Origin: Herbiconiux sp.
GTDB lineage: Bacteria > Actinomycetota > Actinomycetes > Actinomycetales > Microbacteriaceae
NCBI RefSeq assembly: GCF_004297105.1
Contig: NZ_SCVE01000012.1
Coordinates: forward strand, 372,001-436,000
Length of the DNA stretch: 64,000 nucleotides
Direction of reading: 5' to 3'
Positions 51,562 through 59,443 of this stretch are shown piece by piece. The position numbers were made by a program, and so were the translations under genes. Position 1 is the stretch's first letter. Each line of letters starts with the position of its first letter. The notes under the pieces are model-generated. The model was not told the origin of the DNA. It saw only the letters and a program-made list of their open reading frames with translations, and ran no database searches.

Positions 51562-52111
51562 GGAACACCGTCTCCTTCTCTCCTTGCAACCGGATGTCAT
51601 GCCGCAGCGAGCCGTCGTCGAGCCGCTGGGCGGTCAGCGTCGCCCGTTCGGAGGCATCGAGCGAGGCCAGGAACGGGTCGGAGGCCAGAGCGCCGGGGTC
51701 GTCGGGGAGGTAGATCCGGGTGTGCAGCTTGTCGGGCAGACCGCGCGCGAAGACGATCGCCGCGAAGAACGCCGGCCGCCCGGGAGCGGCTCCGGGGGTG
51801 CGGGTGAAGAACTCGTAGTGGCCCTCGTCGTTCGTGAAGGCCCGGCCGAAGCCGGTGAAGGTGTGGCCGTCACGCCGGAAGGCCCCGCGGTCGCGTGGCA
51901 CCCGCCCGCTCTCGTCGGCGCCGAAGATCTCCACGAAGGCGTCGGGGACCGGCGATCCGGCACCGTCGTAGACCGTGCCTCCCAGCAGCACGGCACCGGG
52001 GGCGTACGGGTCGACGATCTGGTGCATCCGCTCGTACTCCACGCCGTACGCGAAGAACGGGCCGACCGTCTGGCCGGGAGTCGGACGCAGGGTGCGCGCG
52101 GGAACAGCCAT
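51551..52111 (-). CDS. pcaG: Protocatechuate 3,4-dioxygenase, alpha subunit
   Basis: A 186-residue subunit of the intradiol dioxygenase that opens protocatechuate to 3-carboxy-cis,cis-muconate. TPGQTVGPFFAYG at the start, GSPVPDAFVEIFGADESGR and FTRTPGAAPGRPAFFAAIVFARGL are typical of PcaG, which lacks a complete iron site itself. It starts 2 bp after pcaH. C-terminal EKETVFLEF overlaps the pcaB start. Size is close to known alpha subunits (about 190-200). Confidence 0.94.
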   Translation of the reverse strand: MAVPARTLRPTPGQTVGPFFAYGVEYERMHQIVDPYAPGAVLLGGTVYDGAGSPVPDAFVEIFGADESGRVPRDRGAFRRDGHTFTGFGRAFTNDEGHYEFFTRTPGAAPGRPAFFAAIVFARGLPDKLHTRIYLPDDPGALASDPFLASLDASERATLTAQRLDDGSLRHDIRLQGEKETVFLEF

Positions 52112-52113
52112 GG

Positions 52114-52923
52114 TCACTCGCCCTCGTTCTCGAACCAGGTCGCATCCGGGCCGTCGACCACGATGTCGAAGCGATAGCCGGTGGCCCACTCCGGCGACGT
52201 GAGGTCGTGGTCGTAGACGCCGATCAGGCTCTCCCGATCCTTCTGCCGCCAGATGGTGTTGAAGATGGGGTCGAGCGCGAACAGCGGGTCGCCCGGGAAG
52301 TACATCTGCGTCACCAACCGCTGCGTGAACGAGCTGCCGAACACGGAGAAGTGGATGTGCGCCGGCCGCCAGGCATTGACGTGGTTCTTCCACGGATAGG
52401 GGCCCGGCTTGATCGTGGTGAAGGCGTACTCGCCGGCATCGTTCGTGATGGCTCTGCCGGCGCCGGTGAAGTTCGGGTCGAGCGGCGCGGGATGCTGGTC
52501 ACGCTGGTGGATGTAGCGGCCGGCCGAGTTGGCCTGCCAGATCTCGATCAGCTGATTCGGCACGGGGCGGCCCCAGGAGTCGGTGAGCCGGCCGCGCACC
52601 GTCATGCGCTCGCCGAGTGGCTCGCCCGCGTGCTGCACGGTGAGGTCGCTCTCGACCGCCGCCACGTCGCGCTGCCCGAAGGCCGGTGAGAGCAGCTCGA
52701 TCGTCTCGGGGTCGACGAGCTTGAGGTTCTTGGTGGGGTGCCGCAGCACGCTCGAGCGGTAGGCCGCGAAGTCGTGCACGGTCGAGCGGATGCGCTCCCC
52801 CGCTTGCTCCCGGCGTTCGAGGTCGGCGTGCAGCGCGCCGATCTCGGCACTGATCTCGCGCTGAGTCGCCTGGTCGGGCGCGGCCAGCAGGGTCTCTGGA
52901 GCCACGGCGCTCTGTGGGGTCAC
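52114..52923 (-). CDS. pcaH: Protocatechuate 3,4-dioxygenase, beta subunit
   Basis: A 269-residue catalytic subunit of the intradiol dioxygenase. The Fe(III) ligands can be read as Tyr137 (AGRYIHQRD), Tyr176 (KPGPYPWKN), His189 and His191 (RPAHIHFSVFG). GTG 52923 follows AGGAGACACC, a good ribosome site. It is the first gene of the pcaHGBDCIJF operon, reading away from the IclR regulator, with a palindromic operator at 52990-53014 in the 117-bp divergent region. Confidence 0.95.
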   Translation of the reverse strand: MTPQSAVAPETLLAAPDQATQREISAEIGALHADLERREQAGERIRSTVHDFAAYRSSVLRHPTKNLKLVDPETIELLSPAFGQRDVAAVESDLTVQHAGEPLGERMTVRGRLTDSWGRPVPNQLIEIWQANSAGRYIHQRDQHPAPLDPNFTGAGRAITNDAGEYAFTTIKPGPYPWKNHVNAWRPAHIHFSVFGSSFTQRLVTQMYFPGDPLFALDPIFNTIWRQKDRESLIGVYDHDLTSPEWATGYRFDIVVDGPDATWFENEGE

Positions 52924-52989
52924 GGTGTCTCCTTCGACGCCTCGGAATTGCGTCCGTCCATGGTGCTCCACCGCACCCGCCGCACGCGC

Positions 52990-53014
52990 ATCCTTCCCGA
53001 TGAACGGGAAGGAT
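52990..53014. promoter_or_regulatory. IclR operator candidate in the pcaH/IclR divergent region
   Basis: ATCCTTCCCG and CGGGAAGGAT are perfect 10-bp arms around ATGAA. The 17-bp core TTCCCGATGAACGGGAA (52994-53010) recurs with two differences (15 of 17) at 53800-53816, before pobA. Two copies flanking the IclR gene strongly suggest its binding site. Confidence 0.75.
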
Positions 53015-53040
53015 TCTTGGGGGGGGTGCCATCATGGACC

Positions 53041-53793
53041 ATGGCCAACTCCCCCACCGGCGACTCGGCGACCGATCGCCTCGTGCGCATCCTCGACACC
53101 TTCACCCCCACCCGCACGGTGCAGACCGCCACCGAGATCGGCCGCCGATCGGGGCTGCCGAGCTCCACGGCGCACCGCATCGTGAACGAGCTCGTCGGGG
53201 CGGGCCTGCTCGAGCGCGATGAAGAGCGCCGAGTGCGCATCGGCATGAGGCTCTGGGAGCTCTCCACCCGCTCCTCGCACGCGCTCCGCCTGCGCCAGGC
53301 CGCGATGCCGTTCATGGAGCGGGTGCAGTCGCGGGTGCGGGAGCACACCCAACTCGCCATCCTGGAACAGGATGAGGCGCTCTTCCTCGAACGGCTCAGC
53401 AGTCCGGAGTCGGGCTCGAACATCACCCGCGTCGCCGGCCGGCTGCCCCTCCACGCCTCGAGTTCGGGCCTGGTGCTGCTGGCCTTCGGCCCGGTCGACC
53501 TCCAGGAGCGCGTGCTGTCCTCGCGGCTCACGCCACTCACTCGGGCGACGCTCTCGGATCCCGAGACGGTGCGCCGCAAGCTGGCCGAGGTGCGCCAGCT
53601 GGGCCACGCCATCGCCCCGGGCTACATCGAGGAGGTGTCGACGGGTCTCGCCGTTCCCGTGCGCGATGAGACGGGGCAGGTGATCGCCGCCCTGTCGGTG
53701 GTGCTGCCGCGTGATGCGGAGTCGAACTTCGCGATGGTGGAGCTGCACCGCGCGGCCATCGACATCGCCCGATCGCTCGGCTATCGATCCTGA
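53041..53793 (+). CDS. IclR-family regulator of the pca/pob genes
   Basis: A 250-residue IclR protein. The N-terminal winged helix is at about 10-75 (ATEIGRRSGLPSSTAHRIVNELV), and the effector domain at about 85-250 has the usual LPLHASSSGLVLLAFG and GLAVPVRDETGQVIAALSV. PcaR, PcaU and PobR proteins that sense protocatechuate or 4-hydroxybenzoate belong to this family. ATG 53041 is chosen; upstream reading lies in the operator region. It sits between the divergent pca operon and pobA, with one matching palindrome on each side. PcaR is a fair name, but I leave the symbol blank because the effector is not known. Confidence 0.92.
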   Translation: MANSPTGDSATDRLVRILDTFTPTRTVQTATEIGRRSGLPSSTAHRIVNELVGAGLLERDEERRVRIGMRLWELSTRSSHALRLRQAAMPFMERVQSRVREHTQLAILEQDEALFLERLSSPESGSNITRVAGRLPLHASSSGLVLLAFGPVDLQERVLSSRLTPLTRATLSDPETVRRKLAEVRQLGHAIAPGYIEEVSTGLAVPVRDETGQVIAALSVVLPRDAESNFAMVELHRAAIDIARSLGYRS

Positions 53794-53799
53794 CTGAGA

Positions 53800-53816
53800 T
53801 TCCCGATCATCGGGAA
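53800..53816. promoter_or_regulatory. IclR operator candidate upstream of pobA
   Basis: TTCCCGATCATCGGGAA: 8-bp perfect arms with one central base, 7 bp after the IclR stop and 64 bp before the pobA start. It matches the core of the site at 52994-53010 at 15 of 17 positions. Confidence 0.75.
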
Positions 53817-53879
53817 GTGCCACCAGTCGGCGCGCCCTGAGCTCCCAGAATGGCGGCATCCCACGTCGAAGGAGACGTC

Positions 53880-55058
53880 ATGCCCCCCACAATCCGCACT
53901 CGCGTCGCCATCGTCGGCGCCGGCCCCGCCGGGCTCATCCTCTCGCAGCTGCTGGCCGATGCCGGCATCGATTCGATCGTCGTCGACTCCCGCTCGCGGG
54001 CCGAGATCGAGTCGACGATCCGAGCCGGCATCCTCGAACAGGGCACCGTGGATCTGCTGCGCACCATCGATCCCGGCACCCGCGTCGACACCGTCGGCCA
54101 TCGGCACGATGGCATCGAACTGCGCTTCGGCGACGAGGGCCACCGCATCGACTTCCCGTCGCTCGTGGGCCGCAGCGTCTGGCTCTACCCGCAGCACGAG
54201 GTGCTGAAGGACCTGCTCGCACTGCGCCTCGGAGCCGGGCAGGACCTGCGCTTCGGCGTGACGGTCGAGGGCGTCGACGATGGCGACCCCGAGCATCCGG
54301 CGGTCGTCGCCACGGATGCGCACGGGGAGCCGCTCCGGATCGAGGCGGATTTCGTGGTGGGTGCCGATGGGTCGCGCAGCGTGGTGCGGGCGGCCGTGAC
54401 GGGCTCGAGCACAGGGGGTTATTTCCGGGAATACCCGTTCGCCTGGTTCGGCATCCTCTGCGAGGCGCCGCCGAGCTCGCACGAACTCATCTACAGCAAC
54501 TCGGATGCCGGGTTCGCGCTGATCAGTCAGCGCAGCCCCGAGGTGCAGCGGATGTACTTCCAGTGCGACCCGAACGCCGATCCCTCCGCTCCGAGCGACG
54601 CCGAGGTGTGGGACACGCTTCAGGCCCGGGTTCCGGGAACGACCCTCAACGAAGGCCCCGTCATCCAGCGCGATGTGCTGCGGTTCCGCAGCTTCGTCGC
54701 GCACGAGCTGCGTCGCGGCCGGATCGCGCTCGTCGGAGACGCCGCTCACACCGTGCCACCCACGGGCGCCAAGGGCATGAACCTCGCCATCGCCGATGTG
54801 GTGCTGCTCGCCCAGGCACTCGGCGCCCTGCTCGGCGAGGACGACGACCGACTGATCGAGGGCTACGCCGAGCGCGCTCTCGATCGCATCTGGAAGGCGC
54901 AGCACTTCTCCTGGTGGATGACGAGCATGCTCCATGTCGCGCCCGACGCCAGCGCGTTCGACCGCCTCCGTCAGCGCGGGGAACTGAGCACCGTCGTGGA
55001 GTCCGAGGCCGGCCGCACCTATCTGGCCGAGGCCTACACGGGCTGGCCGACGCGATAG
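53880..55058 (+). CDS. pobA: 4-Hydroxybenzoate 3-monooxygenase
   Basis: A 392-residue FAD enzyme that hydroxylates 4-hydroxybenzoate to protocatechuate. Diagnostic blocks: VAIVGAGPAGLILSQLL (FAD), RAGILEQGTVDLL (a PobA hallmark), DFVVGADGSRSVVR (DG motif) and VGDAAHTVPPTGAKGMNLA (GD motif). Length matches PobA (about 394). ATG 53880 follows GAAGGAG. It is downstream of the IclR gene with its own palindrome and feeds the pca operon on the other strand. Confidence 0.95.
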   Translation: MPPTIRTRVAIVGAGPAGLILSQLLADAGIDSIVVDSRSRAEIESTIRAGILEQGTVDLLRTIDPGTRVDTVGHRHDGIELRFGDEGHRIDFPSLVGRSVWLYPQHEVLKDLLALRLGAGQDLRFGVTVEGVDDGDPEHPAVVATDAHGEPLRIEADFVVGADGSRSVVRAAVTGSSTGGYFREYPFAWFGILCEAPPSSHELIYSNSDAGFALISQRSPEVQRMYFQCDPNADPSAPSDAEVWDTLQARVPGTTLNEGPVIQRDVLRFRSFVAHELRRGRIALVGDAAHTVPPTGAKGMNLAIADVVLLAQALGALLGEDDDRLIEGYAERALDRIWKAQHFSWWMTSMLHVAPDASAFDRLRQRGELSTVVESEAGRTYLAEAYTGWPTR

Positions 55059-55108
55059 GGAGTCCCCCCGTCCAGCTGTCGATGCGCGGGATGAACGGGC
55101 GGGTGACC

Positions 55109-55648
55109 TCAGTCCGAGTGAGGAGCGGCGGGCTCGTGCATGATCAGCACCGGGCAATGGGCGTGCTCGGCACAGGCCATGCTCACCGACCCGAGCAGGA
55201 GGCCGGCGAAGCCGCCGTGGCCGCGGCTGCCGAGGATGAGCATGTCCGCGCCCTGGCTCTCCTGGATGAGCACCTCGGCGGGGTTGCCCCGCCGCGTGGT
55301 GCGGGTGAGCCACGCGGGCGCCGTCTCGTCGAAGACCGCTTTCGTGGCATCGGCGAGCAGTTCCTCGGCATCCCGTTCCGGAGACCAGTCCGGCGAGGTC
55401 ATGGCACCGTAGAAGTTCGGGTACTGCCACGCCGCGACCAGTTCCACGGGGGCGTCCGAATCCCCACGGATCCGGAGGGCACGGCGGAGCGCGTCGAGGG
55501 ATTGATCGGATCCGTCGATGCCGACGACGATTCTCCCCGGGGTCGACGAGGTGTCCTCCTCGGCGAGGGTGTCGATCGCAATGCCTGTTCCGTCGACGCC
55601 GAACCGTGTCGCGCGAGGGTCGTCATCCGTTTCCGTTGTCGTGTCCAT
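55109..55648 (-). CDS. Universal stress protein (UspA family)
   Basis: A 179-residue single-domain Usp with a 35-residue Asp/Thr-rich N-terminal extension. RIVVGIDGSDQSLDAL begins the domain, and the ATP-binding signature GSRGHGGFAGLLLGSVS is intact, so it is the ATP-binding type. It converges with pobA and stands alone. The start is uncertain (no clear ribosome site before ATG 55648). With two other Usp genes nearby it marks a stress/redox block. Confidence 0.87.
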   Translation of the reverse strand: MDTTTETDDDPRATRFGVDGTGIAIDTLAEEDTSSTPGRIVVGIDGSDQSLDALRRALRIRGDSDAPVELVAAWQYPNFYGAMTSPDWSPERDAEELLADATKAVFDETAPAWLTRTTRRGNPAEVLIQESQGADMLILGSRGHGGFAGLLLGSVSMACAEHAHCPVLIMHEPAAPHSD

Positions 55649-55783
55649 CCTCGGAGAATCGCACGATCCGTCGCTGTGCAGCAGGGTCTTTGGTCATCGG
55701 ATCATCGCCTGGGTGCGATCGGCGTCCGCGTCGGCGACGACCCGGCCGATTCCGCCGGCCCCCACCTCACCACCCGGCTCACC

Positions 55784-55789
55784 TAGACT
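55784..55789 (+). promoter_or_regulatory. Leaderless-type -10 element
   Basis: TAGACT (TANNNT) ends 7 bp before the GTG of the DUF1345 gene, the spacing expected when transcription begins at the start codon itself. No ribosome site is present in the short gap, which supports leaderless translation. Confidence 0.5.
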
Positions 55790-55796
55790 GCTCACC

Positions 55797-56456
55797 GTGC
55801 CGCGCAGCCACCACGAGTTCGAGACCTTCTGGCATCGAGCCGGAGTGCGCGTCGGCGTGCTGTTCGTCACCTTCATCGTGGTCACCGTCATCACCGGCGT
55901 GCTCGGGTCGTGGCCGTTCGCGCCCGCGGTGGGGTGGATCGCCGCGGCCGGCGCGTTCTCGGTCTGGGTGTGGATCACGGTCATCCGGTTGGGCCCGGCC
56001 GACACGGCCACCCACGCGACCCGGGAAGACCCCACCCAGCCGGTGTCGCAGACGCTTCTGATCCTCGCCAGCATCGCGAGCTTCGGTGCCGTCGCCCTCC
56101 TCCTGATCGAATCGGGCTCGGTGACCGGCGAGGCGCGGTTCGGGCTGGCCGCGACCGCGCTGGCGACCGTGGCCGCATCCTGGATGCTGGTGCACGTGCT
56201 CTTCACGCTGAGGTACGCGGCCATCTACTACCGGGCCGGCGGGACGGGTGTGGACTTCAACCAGACCGACCCGCCCGAGTACCGCGACTTCGCCTACCTG
56301 GCGTTGACACTCGGTATGACGTACCAGGTCTCCGACACGAACGTCACCAGCACGCTGATCCGCCGCGACGCACTCCGGCATGCGCTGCTCTCGTACGTGC
56401 TCGGGGTGATCGTGCTCGCGGCCACCCTCAATCTCATCTCTGCACTGGCGCGCTGA
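55797..56456 (+). CDS. DUF1345 membrane protein
   Basis: A 219-residue integral membrane protein with about five hydrophobic helices (for example GVLFVTFIVVTVITGVLGSW and LGVIVLAATLNLISALAR minus ends). The family signature RYAAIYYRAGGTGVDFNQ and PPEYRDFAYLALTLGMTYQVSD belongs to DUF1345, whose function is unknown. GTG 55797 is preceded by TAGACT at leaderless spacing. It is divergent from a Usp gene and convergent with the ferredoxin gene. A stress-linked role is suggested only by neighbours. Confidence 0.87.
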   Translation: MPRSHHEFETFWHRAGVRVGVLFVTFIVVTVITGVLGSWPFAPAVGWIAAAGAFSVWVWITVIRLGPADTATHATREDPTQPVSQTLLILASIASFGAVALLLIESGSVTGEARFGLAATALATVAASWMLVHVLFTLRYAAIYYRAGGTGVDFNQTDPPEYRDFAYLALTLGMTYQVSDTNVTSTLIRRDALRHALLSYVLGVIVLAATLNLISALAR

Positions 56457-56489
56457 GCCGCCGGCAGCGTCACGCCGGGCCTCTCAGCG
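56451..56489. terminator. Bidirectional terminator-like hairpin
   Basis: CGCTGAG (56451-56457) pairs with CTCAGCG (56483-56489), and inside CCGGC (56461-56465) pairs with GCCGG (56474-56478). It spans the two stop codons of the convergent DUF1345 and ferredoxin genes. No T-run is present. Confidence 0.5.
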
Positions 56490-56718
56490 TCAGGGCGAGG
56501 CGCGGGCAGAGGGCGACCGCATCCCGCCCCGCGTCGAGCTCATCCGCTCGGAGCGGTACGTCGCTCTGCTCCGCCGCCGGAACGCCCGGCGCGATCGGGT
56601 AGCCCCAGTCGTCGGCACGCAGACGGCCGTCGAGCAGTTCGATGCAACTCTCTCGCGCGTCGCAGCGGGTCCAGTCGATGTGCAGACGGGCGACCACCGG
56701 TCTGTTGCGGGCGCTCAT
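56470..56718 (-). CDS. Small ferredoxin (3Fe-4S type)
   Basis: An 82-residue ferredoxin with Cys19 and Cys25 (WTRCDARESCIELL) and Cys71 before Pro (ALCPRLAL). The C-x5-C...CP pattern with Asp near the second position is typical of single-cluster 3Fe-4S ferredoxins of actinobacteria. Its ATG overlaps the stop of the NuoF-like gene. It probably passes electrons between the NAD(P)H-linked NuoF-like protein and the membrane part. Confidence 0.85.
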   Translation of the reverse strand: MSARNRPVVARLHIDWTRCDARESCIELLDGRLRADDWGYPIAPGVPAAEQSDVPLRADELDAGRDAVALCPRLALTLRGPA

Positions 56719-57932
56719 CGTCGGGCTCCGGCGGCGCGGCAGCGCCCGGCCCGATGAGCGGTGACCTCGTCGGCGAACACGCCGAGCGCCGAGGTCGCGA
56801 AGCGCACCGTGCCATCCGGATGGTGGCAGGCACCCCGCCCGGGGAGTGTTGCGAGCATCCGCTGGAGAAGGTCGCCCTGCCGCCCCGAGCCGGTGGTGAC
56901 ATCGTCGAAGGCACCGGAGAGTGTCGGCAGACCGAACAGGCACGGTCCGCACTGCTGCGCCGACTGCGATGCCAGATAGCGGAGGATGGCTCCGGATGCG
57001 TGGATGCCGCACTCCTCGACGCCGAGGACGTGGATGACACCGGCGCCCGCGCCGATGGACGTTCGGGTCGCTTTCGCCGTGAGCGGCGCCCCCAGGCGCG
57101 ACCGCTCGACCCAGGCGCCGTGGTACCCACCGACGAGCACCGCCTGCACCGCGGTCTCGCCCAGTCCACACCTGGCCAGGACGTCGCCGAGTGGCGTTCC
57201 CCCGTCGACCTCCCGCACGTGGGCCTCGAGGCCGGCACCGGAGACGCTGATCAACCGGGTTCCCGGGTCATCCGGTGTGCCGACCGACCGGAACCACTCC
57301 GGGCCGTGCCGGGCGATCAGGGCGAGGTGGGCGAGCGTCTCGACGTTGAACACCAAGGTCGGCTTGCCTTTGAGGCCCCTCTCGGTGAGGTGATGCGGGT
57401 GGTCACGAGGCACACCACGGCCGCCACTGAGCGAGTCGACCACGGCCGACACCTCGCCTGCCACGAAGCCGTCGGCCGCCGCGACCACCTGGATGCGCCG
57501 CCCGTCGGGCCGGTCGGCGACCGCTCGTTCTGCGCTCTCGAGGCTCAGCGGGTTGACGTACAGGAGGAGCTTGGCGCGGGGCGCCAGCGTGCCCGCCAGC
57601 ACGAGCAGGCCGTCGAGCACCAGCTGCGGCGCGTTGGCGAGCAGCACGGCGTCTTTGTGGCTGAGGGGCTCTCCCTCGGCCGCGTTCGCGATGATCGCCG
57701 CCGGCGCTCCGGCCAGTGATGCGATCTTGCGCCAGACCGGGAAGGCGGCGCCGCCGTGCCCGACGAGCCCTGCGTTCTGCAGGATCTCGACGAGGTTCGG
57801 CACGAGGGAAGGCAGCGGCCCGTGCGTGGCGAGGTGGGTCGCCCAGTCGGGACGCCCGAGAGTCGCGAGAACCCGCGGATGCGATCGGGCGGGCACCGGC
57901 CTGGCAGCGCCATGGGTGGCCGTGTCGGTCAT
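56715..57932 (-). CDS. NuoF-like NADH-dehydrogenase FMN/FeS subunit
   Basis: A 405-residue relative of the NuoF/RnfC-type FMN-binding subunit of complex I. GLVGHGGAAFPVWRKI corresponds to the GxGGxGFP FMN/NADH loop, IANAAEGEPLSHKDAVLL to NxDEGEPGxxKDR, and an SLBB-like domain follows. The FeS region has Cys328 and Cys331 (QQCGPCLFGLP) and Cys369, but the third Cys of the usual CGxCxPC is Gly, so the cluster site is incomplete by the standard pattern. It is in one operon with ferredoxin, ferric-reductase-like and ApbE genes. It likely takes electrons from NAD(P)H or from a partner ferredoxin. Confidence 0.85.
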   Translation of the reverse strand: MTDTATHGAARPVPARSHPRVLATLGRPDWATHLATHGPLPSLVPNLVEILQNAGLVGHGGAAFPVWRKIASLAGAPAAIIANAAEGEPLSHKDAVLLANAPQLVLDGLLVLAGTLAPRAKLLLYVNPLSLESAERAVADRPDGRRIQVVAAADGFVAGEVSAVVDSLSGGRGVPRDHPHHLTERGLKGKPTLVFNVETLAHLALIARHGPEWFRSVGTPDDPGTRLISVSGAGLEAHVREVDGGTPLGDVLARCGLGETAVQAVLVGGYHGAWVERSRLGAPLTAKATRTSIGAGAGVIHVLGVEECGIHASGAILRYLASQSAQQCGPCLFGLPTLSGAFDDVTTGSGRQGDLLQRMLATLPGRGACHHPDGTVRFATSALGVFADEVTAHRAGRCRAAGARR

Positions 57933-58504
57933 CGGATGCTCCTTCCCGAGCCAGGTGCGACCGGGGTCATGACCCGCGGACTGCGCGAGCGGGTCGACAG
58001 CCGCCAGATCACCGCGGACCCCACCGCGATGAGGCACGCCGCCAGGATGAGCACGAACCATCCGCTCGTTCCGTCGGTTCCGTTGCCGATGGAGTGCAGC
58101 ACCGCGATGGGCCACATGGCGTAGACGAACCAGTGCACGAACCGGAACGCCCTGTCGCCGATCCGGTGCCGCAGCAGGCTCGTGATGATCACGGCGAGCA
58201 CCAGGTCGAACGCCACGGTGCCGAGCCCCTGCCAGAAGGGCTGGAACGATCCGAGGAAGGGCACCACCACGTCGACCAGGTTGAGCTTCGCGTAGCTGTC
58301 ACCCAGCAGTGTGGCCACGTGCAGCACCAGGAACACGGATGCCAGCAGCGAGACGTTGCGGTGGACGATCACGACGCCGAAGCGGGGCAGGCCCGGAAGA
58401 GGGCGCCCGCGGTGGGTGAGGATGCCCAGCACGGTCGACAGCGTGAACAGGATCAGGGAGACGATGCCGCTCATCCGGCCGATCGCCCACAGCACTTCGC
58501 TCAT
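57929..58504 (-). CDS. Ferric-reductase-like transmembrane protein
   Basis: A 191-residue membrane protein with about six helices of the ferric-reductase/cytochrome-b type. Conserved His candidates for heme are in VVIVHRNVSLLASVFLVLHV and FRFVHWFVYAMWPIAVLHSIG. It has no flavin or NAD domain, so it must take electrons from partners, presumably the NuoF-like protein and ferredoxin next to it. It is joined by 4-bp overlaps on both sides. Confidence 0.87.
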   Translation of the reverse strand: MSEVLWAIGRMSGIVSLILFTLSTVLGILTHRGRPLPGLPRFGVVIVHRNVSLLASVFLVLHVATLLGDSYAKLNLVDVVVPFLGSFQPFWQGLGTVAFDLVLAVIITSLLRHRIGDRAFRFVHWFVYAMWPIAVLHSIGNGTDGTSGWFVLILAACLIAVGSAVIWRLSTRSRSPRVMTPVAPGSGRSIR

Positions 58505-59442
58505 GGGGAGAACTCCTCGACGGTTTCGGAGGGATCGCGTTCCGACCCGGAGGGCCAGCTCGACGTGGTGACCACACGGCCGTGATGGTCGACCAGCCGC
58601 GCCGTGACACCGCACGATTCGAGCCAGGCCGGCGCGTGGATGCCCTTCACGATGGCCGCCGTCGAGTACGCGTTGGCGAGCACGCAGGTGCCGGCGGCGA
58701 CGGTTGCGGTGCGCCACACCGGCGCGGCCGGGAGGCCGAATCGCGGGTCGAGGATGTGGTGGCGCTCGACACCGTGCTGTAGCCAGCGTCGCTTCTGGGT
58801 GCTGGATGTGGCGATCGCCATCCCGGCGGTGAGCGACACGGCTGCGGCCGGATCGCGGTCGAGATCCTGAACCAGGATCGACCAGCCGCCCTCCGGGGCC
58901 GGTCCGGCCGTCGCGATGTCGCCGCCGAGAGACACCAGCACGCCGTCGGCACTGACCTCACGGTCGATCGTCGCTGCGATGAGGTCGGCCGCGAACGCCT
59001 TTGCCGTGGCGCCGAGATCGAACCGCACCTCCGCGGGAGCGGTGAGGACGCCGTGCTCGAGGGTGACTCGCTTCCACGCCCGATCGGTCGTGGTCACACT
59101 GACCGTCTCATCGCCCGACGACCCGGCGTAGCCGAGCGCGTCGAGCCGCATCCCCAGGGTGGGATCGACAGCCCCTCCGGTGAGAGCAGCCGCATCGAGG
59201 GCGGCTCGCAGCAGCTGCTCCAGCAGAGGGGACACGGCGACCCCGGATGCCTGGCGGGCCGCGATCAGGGCCAGTTCGGAGTCGGGTCGGAACCGGCTGC
59301 AGGCCTGATCGACTTGCGCGATCACGGCATCGGCGAATGTGCGTGCGGCGTCGAGTGAATCGGCGTCGGCCACGGTGAGCGCGGCCTCGGTGGTCCAGAC
59401 CGACCACTCCGACGTCGCACTCTGCAGACCGGCGGTGGTCAT
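58501..59442 (-). CDS. apbE: FAD:protein FMN transferase (ApbE)
   Basis: A 313-residue ApbE-type enzyme that covalently attaches FMN to Thr/Ser of exported proteins. AQVDQACSRFRPDSELALI and the FAD/Mg region VRFDLGATAKAFAADL are clear; HHILDPRFGLPA and VLANAYSTAAIVKG complete the family pattern. No signal peptide is evident, so it may act in the cytosol or be fed unfolded substrate. The gene before it encodes a Ser/Thr-rich exported peptide. No classic FMN-binding-domain protein is in the window. Confidence 0.92.
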   Translation of the reverse strand: MTTAGLQSATSEWSVWTTEAALTVADADSLDAARTFADAVIAQVDQACSRFRPDSELALIAARQASGVAVSPLLEQLLRAALDAAALTGGAVDPTLGMRLDALGYAGSSGDETVSVTTTDRAWKRVTLEHGVLTAPAEVRFDLGATAKAFAADLIAATIDREVSADGVLVSLGGDIATAGPAPEGGWSILVQDLDRDPAAAVSLTAGMAIATSSTQKRRWLQHGVERHHILDPRFGLPAAPVWRTATVAAGTCVLANAYSTAAIVKGIHAPAWLESCGVTARLVDHHGRVVTTSSWPSGSERDPSETVEEFSP

Positions 59443-59443
59443 G

